Made by a program: the position numbers and the translations under genes. Of a DNA stretch of 36,089 nucleotides, positions 1 to 9,500 are shown in pieces; position 1 is the stretch's first letter, and each line of letters starts with the position of its first letter. Below the pieces are notes generated by a model. The model was not told where the DNA came from, did not search any database, and saw nothing but the letters and a program-made list of their open reading frames with translations. The stretch lies in NCBI GenBank assembly GCA_032988165.1, contig JANTQF010000355.1:1-36089 (forward strand), read 5' to 3'. The stretch is from Emmonsiellopsis sp. PD_33. Lineage: Eukaryota; Ascomycota; Eurotiomycetes; Onygenales; Ajellomycetaceae.

Positions 1-43
1 AGTGCTCTTTTTTTATGAAAAAAAAAAAAAAAAAAAGAGCACT
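1..43. repeat. Perfect inverted repeat with poly-A core at window edge
   Basis: Positions 1-14 (AGTGCTCTTTTTTT) are the exact reverse complement of positions 30-43, separated by a short A-rich spacer. A transcript would form a 14-bp stem, mostly A-U. It starts exactly at the window edge, so the real repeat may extend further left. It could be a MITE end, a terminator-like structure or a chance extension of a homopolymer. Confidence 0.6.
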
Positions 44-222
44 CGTAGCTACCAAAGTCAAACCAGACACCTAGAAAAAACCTCGTAAAAATCGAGCAAG
101 CAAAAACCATGGTAACAACGCCATCATATTCATCATTTCATCATCATCGTCAAACAGTCGTGAAAACGTAAATGGGCTCCTGTTCATTTCCTCGTCTAAC
201 CCTGCCCTCCCTCCCCGGCACC

Positions 223-2530
223 CTATGCCCTCACATACAACTCCCCCAAAATCGACTCCCTCACCTTCTCCACCTCCCACACCAACATCCGATTCCCATC
301 AACCGGCACATCCAAAGCCAAAAACCCTACCAACAACTCCTGAATATGCCGAAAAACAACCTTATCAACCCTCTTAACCGTTCGCAACAGCCGCCCCGTG
401 AACCACAGCCGCTGACTACATTGAACCTCGTTGGTACCGAATTGCAGGTTGTCGGCTAGGAGGCAGATCCATAGGAGGGATTCTGGGGCTAAAATAGTTC
501 CGTGGTGTTGGATTTGGCTGGGGTCCAGCGGTTGTTGTTGTTGCTCGGGTGTCTGAAGTTGGGAGGAGAGATAGGTCAAGAATCTGCTGAGGCCGGTGGG
601 GTCGTTTCGGAAGTCCCAGAGTGCGAGGTTGAGATAGAGGAGGGAGGACATTCTTGCATAGTCAGTGGTGATATTTTGGCTCTCGGTAATCGCGCTATTA
701 CTGATGTTGGTGCTTGTTGGGGTCGTGGTCGTCGAACCAGGGGAACTAAGAAGGCTGTGAAGTGGTGAGCCGATCTTGAACGTTGCTGCACGGTGGAGGA
801 TGGCCGCTGGTGGATTGAGGGATTTGCTTTGAATTGAAGTCTGGAGGGTGAGCCAGCACATATGTTGCATGAAGCAGAGGAATTCATCACAAGTTGAGAG
901 GATGTACCGGAGCAGGTCTGGGCGAGGGGTATCGACCCTCGTGCTTGTGCTAGTATTGGTATTGGCCTGGATTGATTGGGGATTACCGGAGGGCAGAGTT
1001 TGGGAGGTTTTGGTCATGAAGATCTCTGCGTAGCTAATATTGATGTCTAGGTATGGATATGCAAGCCACGGGAGTGAACAGGGGATGGATGGGTTCGGAG
1101 AGGTTGTATAGTCGACCCTTTGTGGCAGTATACACAGTTAGAGATATATAATCATACATTTCCTCAGCATTTAAATAAAATGATGAAACGGAATTCAACA
1201 TACCAGTAGACTAGACGTTCGATGATCCGGTGCTGACTTATCGCTGACATACCCCCGTACGCTTTTACGAGGTGAATCAACCCATTTCGATGCATATCTA
1301 CAGCATGCCTATGTCCACATCGATCCTGCCAGCATCACAAGTCAGAATTTGGTAAACCATATAAACAAGTCATGCCTGGGACTGTAGGAATGTTTTGTCT
1401 GATTTTTTCTCGTCTTGGTCCTAGTCCCACGAGAATGACAATTTAAGACCAGCATCGAAAAACGACCATGATTAGCTATACCTTACCTCAACAAATATAA
1501 GTCCTGCTACCAGTAGCAGGCTTGGGATGGTGCTGTCATTATATTGGCCTCTCCTCAAAACATCACGGAGAATGCCCAAGGCGTTCGCTTTGTGAGCAAA
1601 GGAATGCGTGGGATCAAGACTAGAATGGTCTAGTGATAGATGCCGGGATCCAACAACGTTCGGAATTTGATGAGTAAAAATATTTCCGGGATTAGGAGCT
1701 AGTCGCAATATTAATTTGGAGGGGGTGACAGTCTGGACGGCAACAAGGTGAAGTATGGAACAGGGTTGAGAAAACACATCTATAAATACGTTTAGAAAAA
1801 TTATTAAAGAATGCTATTGAACAAGTTGACCCTGGGTTATAAAATCAGGAGGGGGAGGGGGGGGGATTAAAGAATAGCTTCCGATAGAGCCTAATACGTT
1901 AAAGGGGAAGGGATGGGAAGCACTCACAATGATGCATCACGCGATGGTCATCAAAGTCAACTTTCCACATATGACTAGGGAATGGATTGAAATGGCTTGC
2001 GGCGTGTCTTCCTCTCAGCCCCGGGAATTCGGCCACATTCTGGGTTTGCTGCCCACTACCACGGCTGGTTTGCTGGAAACCGGGCTGTGAGAGTGGTCGG
2101 ATTGGAGGATCTGCCGGGCTATCAACGGCGCTTTCTTCTCCCTGGGCTGAGGCATGGCCCTTAGACGCCATGAATCTTACATTCCTTGAACTAGCACCTC
2201 GTTTTCTAGAGGCGGACTTCCACTTAAACTGCATGTCTGTCATGTTACTAGACGGGGGGGCGCTGCCGATTTCACCCTGATCCAGCGGAGACCGGCCACT
2301 TCGGGACCGTTTTCGACGCATGAAATCCCGCATAACATGCGATCTAGCTTTCCTTCGCGAGGCTTCATCCTTGCTAGTGATAAACTCGAAGGCCTCATTG
2401 CTTCTCCGTGCTGTGTCAGCTAACGTGCTGTGCACCCCTGGGTTCGGTGGTAGGGCTGCGGATTCGTCGCCCGACAACGCCTGTGACGCTAAGGTTGCGG
2501 TCGATCCAGGGAGTGGGGACGCGGGGGGAC
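223..2530 (-). CDS. Fungal transcription-factor-like protein (tachykinin family/DUF3468 type), 5' end unresolved
   Basis: Three exons can be chained in phase on the minus strand: about 2530-1928, 1779-1482 and 1117-223 (stop TAG). Together they give at least 598 residues. The first exon has the basic segment SKDEASRRKARSHVMRDFMR, typical of fungal proteins annotated as 'tachykinin family' or Fungal_trans_2-like, where such a K/R-rich motif precedes a long helical domain. The rest is a helical, low-motif region with an S/T-rich insert, ending in LGELYVRA. The 1780-1927 intron joins phase 1 to 2 cleanly (donor GTGAGT, acceptor TATAG). The 1118-1481 intron is long (364 nt) and less certain. No in-frame ATG lies between an upstream stop near 2548 and the open frame, so a 5' exon is missing from this model. 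The likely role is a nuclear regulator, by family analogy only. Confidence 0.6.
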
Positions 2531-4026
2531 CTAGTAAATGAGTTTCTGTTCAGTCTGGAGTCTGGAGTCTATATAGAATCAAGGATAGTTCCTTGTTTTC
2601 CATCATTAAAGCACATCTCGCGCCATGGCCACAGCAGGACCAAGATAGGCGTGCGGAGAACGGCCGTAGCCATCTCGCGGACTCTAAACAAGCAGCTATA
2701 GGGATGAACAATTGGCAAATCAAAGCGCGGCACAGAACAAGAGCATGGTAGAAGGACAGCAGTGTGGTGCAGTGGAGGGATAATATGAATATCAGATGCA
2801 GAGCGATGAGTAAGGTGAGTAAGCAGACTGCAGATTCCAAACTCTCCGCCTCACCTGTTAAATGCCCTGAACTTCCCTCCAGTCCAGCACCGCTTTCTGG
2901 CCCTCCAGCCATCGAATAGCACGGCTATATTGCCATATAAATTGTCTTCCCCGTCTGGCGGTTAGGTTTGTCATAACGTGTCGGCAGCTAGGGCGTCTGT
3001 TTCGTCGACTCCGCGAAGAAAATCTACAGTGATGCTCGAATACCCAGACACCGCCATATTTCGGACGCAGAACCCAATTGCCAGCGCAGTCGGTGCGGTC
3101 TTAGCGATTCTGCTGGGTGGCTCGCTTGGGAGCAACGATGCCATGCTCGTCGCCCAGATAGGTTCGCGTCGAGCCCGGAACCCCGGGCTCCAGCAAATTG
3201 CACGGTGCGCCGGCTCCCCATGGACTCGATGGTGACTTTATCCTGGTCCTGGTGCCTCAGTAGCGGGCAAATAAAATTCTGGGGTATGGTGAAATGGCTT
3301 AGATGTTTCTCGAGCTAAGGGAATCCGTCAGGCCAAGCACAAGACGCAAATGCCATGGAATTTGCTGGTGATAACTAATAATAACTAGTAGCTAGTTAAC
3401 AGATGAAGAGATCCGCTAGTTACGGAGCAGTTGATATTGACCTCGATGGCTAGCCAGAAAAGAGCCCGCGGGATATCAGTCACTGCGATTTGGAGCATAG
3501 CACCTGCTTCTGACTTATCGGAGTGACTGCTCGAATCTCACGTTGTTTCATCAGTCGACCGGAGACTTCCCCAAGAGCTGCTTATGAATCCATTCGCTGT
3601 TTGTCAGCCCAAGCTACATCTCAAATATCAGCCGGAGGCATTCGTCATACTTCAACTGCACATTGCCAAAGTGCTTGAAGATAGTATTGGCTACTAGTAC
3701 TCGGAACCGGCCAAACCATGCTCTTGACATCCCGCATCGGCAAAATGTCAGCGGGAGAGATATTTGTCCCGCAGGGCAATACATAACCTTCCGGAAATAG
3801 CCAGAGGAACAAGCTATATAGACGTGTAGGGCTGATGTGAAACGCTACTACGGATTACTCCGTAGATACTATCCACTGCCACATCTATATATTTCTCACC
3901 TTCCCGTCTCCCTCGATTGGAGTTCAAAAGAAAACCAACAATAGTTTCCTTGTCAGAACTCATTTCGTTGAAAATAAAAGATCGTACCCTAACTCGAGAA
4001 GGGATCATAGCAAACAAACACTAAAA
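2531..4026. other. Intergenic region with possible gene relics
   Basis: About 1.5 kb without a convincing intact gene. It should include the missing 5' exon of the gene ending at 223, a possible P450 relic at 3614-3800, and the hydrolase promoter. A CTATATATTT element lies near 3885-3893, about 140 bp before the hydrolase ATG. A palindrome, CTACGGATTACTCCGTAG, sits at 3848-3865. ORFs at 2978-3235 (plus) and 3024-3221 (minus) overlap each other and match nothing I recognise. Confidence 0.5.
3614..3800 (-). pseudogene. Possible cytochrome P450 C-terminal relic
   Basis: Read on the minus strand, about 3800-3740 gives FPEGYVLPCGTNISPAD. This resembles the 'dG..iPkGt.is' segment that precedes the P450 meander. 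A second frame (3730-3614) gives FGRFRVLVANTIFKHFG followed by NVQLKYDE and a stop. This resembles the stretch after the haem-binding CPGR in fungal P450s. The two pieces are in different frames, the cysteine loop is absent and no ORF extends further. If real, it is a decayed fragment; chance similarity is quite possible. Confidence 0.2.
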
Positions 4027-5421
4027 ATGGCAAATCCGAGCACCGTCATTGTGGACTCTGGGACGTTCAAAGCCAGCGCGATTCCCCAAGCTTCTCATGC
4101 CTCGAACAAACTGCTGGCGACCATGTCCGCTGGGATGCCGGAATGGCACACGGTAAGTATAAAGCTTGGGATTCTGTCCGTTTGTTCTATCAGTTTAATA
4201 AAAATTGCAGGTTGGGGCCGCGACGTACAGAGAAATGTCCGAAAGGGGTGAAACCCTCATACCCGCTCCCGTTTACCTCCCCAACGCCATAGATATAGCC
4301 GTTCCGTCTCGTGAGAATGGTCGGACTATCCCATGCCGCGTGCTTAAGCCCGAAGGTGATGCTTCCCCCAAAGGAATTTTCTTACATTTTCATCCGGGAG
4401 GCTGGGTGATGATGAATGAGAAGAGGTAAAGTTTAATGCCTTTAGATCTATGGCCAATTCGCATAGTAATAGTTTTGAACTAATTCAATACACAGCCAGG
4501 ACTCTACATTGAAAAAATTTGCAGATGCTACAAACCTTGTAGCCATCTCGGTTGGCTATCGCCTTGCCCCTGAAAACCCATTTCCGGCAGGCCCAGAGGA
4601 CTGCTTTGATGTGGCGGAATGGCTCATCAAAAATGGAAACAGTGAGTTCGGTGCTGATCTGAAATTCATTGGTGGAGAGGTAGGTTGTTTCTCGTGCTCT
4701 GTTGCGTTCAAATTCGCTTCCATTTAGCCACAAGAGAAAGATACTGGATCCCTGAATGGCGCAAGGAAGCTACATTTCCACTGCTTTACTTTCGAGCATA
4801 TATCTAACATTAAAACTACCAACCAGTCCGCTGGCGGCCACCTCTCAATGCTCACAGTGCAACACCTCCTTACCCACGGGGATCCCACCATCTCTCACTT
4901 CCCATTTAAAGGGCTACTCCTCAACTACGGCGCCTATGACCTTTCCCTCCCGCCCTCCGCCATCAACTTTAGATTTGAACCAAAGCTCATCTTCGATCAT
5001 GAGTCTATTCTCCACTTCGTGGTATGATAAACCCCCTCCATTTTAGCCACAATATTTACTATCAAACTTCTTCCCCCACACTAAATAATACTCACTCCAT
5101 CGAAAATAAAACTAGAACGCAGCAATCCCTGACAAATCCACAAACCTCAAACACCCCTCCATCTCCCCCCTATACTTCAACTTCTCCTCTCTCTCGCCGG
5201 ACAAAAAGCTCCCACCAGCTTTTTTCGCCTGTGGCACGCAGGATCCGCTACTCGACGATACGCTGTTCATGAGCGTCAAGTGGCAGACAGCCGGCGGCGA
5301 GACAGTTACCAGGATCATTCCTGGTGCCCCGCATGCTTATTTGGGGACGCCGGACGGGATGTATCCTGGTGTGCCAGAGGCGTGGGTGGAGATGGTTGAC
5401 TTTGTTAAGGCTAGATATTAG
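4027..5421 (+). CDS. Alpha/beta hydrolase-3 (hormone-sensitive-lipase-type esterase)
   Basis: Five exons join in phase: 4027-4152, 4211-4425, 4496-4679, 4827-5021 and 5116-5421, giving 341 residues. All four introns are GT-AG. The HSL-family oxyanion motif is present as HPGGW (about residues 103-107). The nucleophile is Ser176 in GESAGG, and its codon is the first after intron 3. The acid is Asp283 (GTQDP) and the base His313 (GAPHAY). No signal peptide is evident, so a cytosolic esterase, lipase or deacetylase acting on small acyl esters is likely; the substrate cannot be read from sequence. Length and catalytic order are normal for the family and all key residues are intact. The gene stands alone and converges on the remodeler's 3' end. 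A TATA-like element near 3885 fits this start. Confidence 0.9.
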
Positions 5422-5501
5422 GTTTTCGGGGAAGGGAAGGGGGATTTGGATGGATTGAAGAACTGAGCTCGGTTATCCTCTCTTTCTTTTCTTTCCTTTC
5501 C

Positions 5502-5525
5502 TTTTTTTTTTGGGGGGGGGGGGGG
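5502..5525. repeat. Poly-T/poly-G homopolymer junction
   Basis: About ten T residues run directly into about fourteen G residues, roughly 80 bp after the hydrolase stop codon. Exact length is prone to assembly error. Confidence 0.85.
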
Positions 5526-5780
5526 TTCAGAAATAAGCAGGAACATATTGGAGACGGCTAGAATATATCAATCAACAACTCTACTCTGCAACAGTAAGCA
5601 CGGGGTTTGATTAGGTGGATAGCCACGGATATCCTTGGGTTTAATTTCCATTTATTGATACCGTTAAATGCATCCCACCCCATCCATCCCTTTCCTTTCC
5701 CACTGCAAATAAGGAATAGATAACGAACACCCGGCCGTTGATAACATCCCATCCCCTATCCCCGCTCTCGTTCATAATCC

Positions 5781-5816
5781 CATTTCCATTTCCATTTCCG
5801 TTTCCGTTTCCCTTTC
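5781..5816 (+). repeat. CNTTTC hexamer microsatellite, six units
   Basis: Three CATTTC units, two CGTTTC units and one CCTTTC unit lie in perfect register. The first three are identical and the rest have drifted at the second base, consistent with replication slippage followed by substitution. Confidence 0.9.
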
Positions 5817-6584
5817 CACCATCCTCATCCACGACAAAAGCACAACGGCACAGAAAAAAGGAAACCAGACGAGAGATTAGAGAGAGGGAAAAATGAAATA
5901 ATCATAAGAAAATGAACAAATCTAGAAAGTGCCCCTTTCTATTCCGTTCCGTTCCGTCCCATTCCATTGCCACCCGACCAACCAACCAGCAAACAAAAAC
6001 AAATCAAGCATTTTCCCGGTTTCCCGTTTTCATAAGGTATATTCGAAATTTAATGTATGTAACAACATTCGTATGTATGCAAAGTATAATAATGGGGGAA
6101 TAATAAGGCTGACAAAGGAAAGGCTCCATGAAATTAATTGGTAGGGGAAGAAAGTGAGGAGAATAAGACGAAGACCCCATCCAGCGCCAGCAGCTAGAAA
6201 TAAAGAGAAACAAAGTTCAGGGTATCAATGTGGGATCTAAAAGAAATAGGTGGGTAATATTGACAGCGTGTAAAAATGGGAAAACATGAAGATGAAGAGG
6301 TCGTAGGGGTATATGGCGGGTGTAGTGTGATCTGGTATCTATGATACCTGCAGGCCTGGCTGAAAAATTCTGTCAGGGGCGATGCTGCAAGCGGAGCCCG
6401 AGGCGTGAAAAACAGGTTTTTGAATTGACGATATGTCGGGTGACGTGGGACCAAAACGAAATTGGAGGATGTTTTTGACAGAAATATTTATCTATATGCC
6501 TACACGAAGGAGCGAAGATTGTCGGACAGAGGTTCAATGTCAGAAGAGATAAGCAACGTTTTCGCAATCGAGGGATAAATCAAC

Positions 6585-9500
6585 CTATTGCTGGGCGCAA
6601 CCGGACCTACCCTTAACTTGCTTGGTTGTAGTTTCCTCGGCCGGAGAGGCATAATCCTTCACTTCAGCCAAGTCCGGTCCTATTTTCCCCTGGGTATTGT
6701 CATTTGCATGACTAGTGTCTTGATGCTGAAAAGCATCTGCGTGACCAGTATTGTGAGGCTGAGGAGTCGTTTGATCAACAACAGGGGTCGATGGGCCGTG
6801 CGCATGGCTAGCGGGCGACGCTGCTATGGGGGATGGTTGAGGGATAGACTGAAAATGGGAAATAACTCCGGGTATTTGATGTTGCTGGGGTTGGGCAGAA
6901 ATGCTGGTATCTGGCCTCAAGGCAGGCGGGCCAAACGGTTGACTAGTCGACGGTGGAATATATGGCCGAGCGCCAAATGCCGGATGGTATGGTACTGGAT
7001 ACTGAGGGATGGATCGTGTGGCCTCATCTCTCCTGAGTCTCTCATTGTTCTTTTTCGCCCATGCAACTGGGTCATTCCTCTTCAGCCGTTCGTCATCAAG
7101 TTCTTCCTGTACCGATTTTAATTCCTCCGCCGTCAACGTATCATTGTCTTCGCGCTGGAAGGTTTCCGTAAGGGTGATTTTTCTAATGTTGTGTTCCCGG
7201 TTGGCGATGACCCGGTCGAGAACAGCTTGGTCTTTCCCTTTGAACTCAGCGAGATCTGTTTGTTCGACAGGCTTCACATTGAAAAGATACTTCTTGTCGG
7301 CCTTCGATGCTGCTCTGATCGGATTCTTTTTATCCACAACCCGGGACGCAAGCTGGGTTTTGAACACAGTTTTGTTGTGAACGAGCTCTTCAAAAGTCCC
7401 TCCGGCAAGAAAGTGATAGACATAAACTGGTTTATTCTGGCCAAGCCTGTATGCTCTCCCAACGGCCTGCTCCTCCCAGGTAGGGTTAAACTGGAAGTCA
7501 AAGATGATAACTCGGTTTGCACCCGGAATATTAAGACCCAGACCGCCTGCTCTAGTTGAGATAAGGAAGACCTGCGTCCCATCCTTGGTGAAATTCTTTG
7601 TAGCGGCCTGACGCGATGCCATTGGAGTTTTGCCATCCAGACGAAAATAAGTTCGATTTTTTTGCTGTAGAATGTGTGTCTCCAGATAGTTGAGCGTTGG
7701 GATCGAATGAGAAAATAAAAGAACCTTGTCGTTTGCAGCGATTGAGTATTGAATAATCTGATCGGCAATTTGGGCTCGATACGAAAACTCAAGAGACTCT
7801 AAGTTCTTTGTGGCGAAAATCCGATTCAACTTATCACAAGTCTCAGGAGACATAACCTGAGATACTATGACATCCTCGGGTACCAGTTCAGAATCAGAAT
7901 CGGATGCCTTTCGAACAGTTTCATTGCGTTTTTCGATCCTCTCCTTAAAACAAGCAGGATGGTTGCTCACAAGAGACAGAATATTCAGCCAGTCCCAGAG
8001 CTTTGGGTTTCCAGAGTCTTCCTTACCGGCCGTAATGGAATCAATATAGGCATTATATGCCAGTTCTTGGAGATTGGTTAGTGGAACAGTAATCACAAAC
8101 TCCACCTTTGGAGGCAATGATCCCTTTAGAACCGAAATGTCGGCCCGATTTAGCTTGGGGTCCAGATCCCTTTCCAGGACTCGTAACTTTCGGAGCGCTG
8201 TCCGGCGTTCCATATTAGTGCTTTCCATATAGAGTCCCTCCTCAATTGGCTCAATATACTTGGCTTTGAACTGCACAAAATCTCCGAGATATCCAGGTGC
8301 AATCCAATCGATCATTGCGTAGTATTCTTTTAGGTTGTTGGATATTGGAGACCCGGTAAGAGCGATGCGGCTTTTTGACTTAAATTGAGCACATGCCTCG
8401 TTGATTCCTCCCTTCCGATTTTTCATTTTGTGGGCCTCATCTGCGACAATTATATTAGGTCCCTCAGTGAGCTGTTTTCGGACGATGTCATGCGTGTTCT
8501 GATCTAGAACTTTGCCGTTTTTATTGAGCGTGTAGGACCGGAAGATATCGTAGCTCATCAATAAAATTCCGCCGCCTTTGTACCATTGAGACAATTCATC
8601 AAGTCGTTCATGTGGCTTAAGAAGAGGTAGTATTTTTCTGAACTCCCCGATGTTTTTGCGAGATTCAGGAGGTGTCCACATCAGAAGCTCTTCCCACCAA
8701 TTTTCGATCAGTGAAGAGGGACACAGAATTAGGGTACGAGAACGCCGAAATTTTTTGGGAATCTGGTGCCGAATCTTGAGGTCGGATGAAGCGGCAGCAT
8801 TTGCAATAGTGACCAAAAGTGATATCCTTGAATAGGTTAGCTCGTGTAGTAAAGAAATGCCGGCTAATGTGTATTAGACAGTGGCAACCATAGTGCTTGA
8901 CTATAGCCAAGAAAAATATGACACATAATAATCGTGATAATGATAATTATAAAGAAATGATGTTTAGACTTACACCTGCATGGTTTTCCCAAGTCCCATT
9001 GTATGAGCTAAGAGGCAGCCCTGCCCCTTTTCATCTTTCAGCAACTCCCGCCACATAAACTGAATTCCACTCAGTTGATGTGGTTTAACATGGCGGCCAT
9101 TGTGTGGGTGAAGGTATAGAACTGGATCATCAAAGCTGACCGCCTGTCGCTCAGGGTCAGTGTTGCTTACACCCATCTTCTGCAGCTTATTGGTGAGCTG
9201 TTTCTGCTGTCGTTCCTGGTTCTCCACGCGGTGTCGAGCACTTCTCTGGATGTCTATAGCCTCCTGGCTCTCTTTAATGGGCCTCTTTCGTTTCTTGTGG
9301 GGAGTGAGATTGGCATCAGGAGGCAGATCAGTGGAAGAGTTGTCATCAAGCTCCATATCATCAATCTCATCCTCAGTAAGTACCTGGGTAGGGGTGCGGG
9401 GTTCTGGTCGAGTTTCGCTGTATAGGTTCCCAGCTGCTTTCGTTGTCGCCACGTCAGGTGTATCCAGGTAGGTACGAAGGCCCTCACAAAGGTGGTTATA

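Larger units (their letters stand above)
5422..6584. other. Convergent 3' spacer with simple-sequence tracts
   Basis: This stretch lies between the 3' ends of the hydrolase and the SNF2-family gene. It holds a poly-T/poly-G junction (about 5502-5525), six CNTTTC hexamers (5781-5816) and AT-rich DNA that presumably includes both 3' UTRs. Short ORFs on both strands are low-complexity or unconserved in appearance. No gene is seen. Confidence 0.6.

Noticed and set aside
2978..3235. Plus-strand ORF of 85 codons with a hydrophobic segment
   Set aside because: Has a GC-rich shadow on the opposite strand, no matched family and no splice partners I could chain.
5641..5832. Minus-strand ORF with an NGNGNGNG run
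   Set aside because: It is a direct translation of the CNTTTC microsatellite, with no other coding sign.
6588..7792. Several plus-strand ORFs of 120-177 codons opposite the SNF2-family gene
   Set aside because: They are antisense shadows of a well-supported helicase exon and show no domain of their own.
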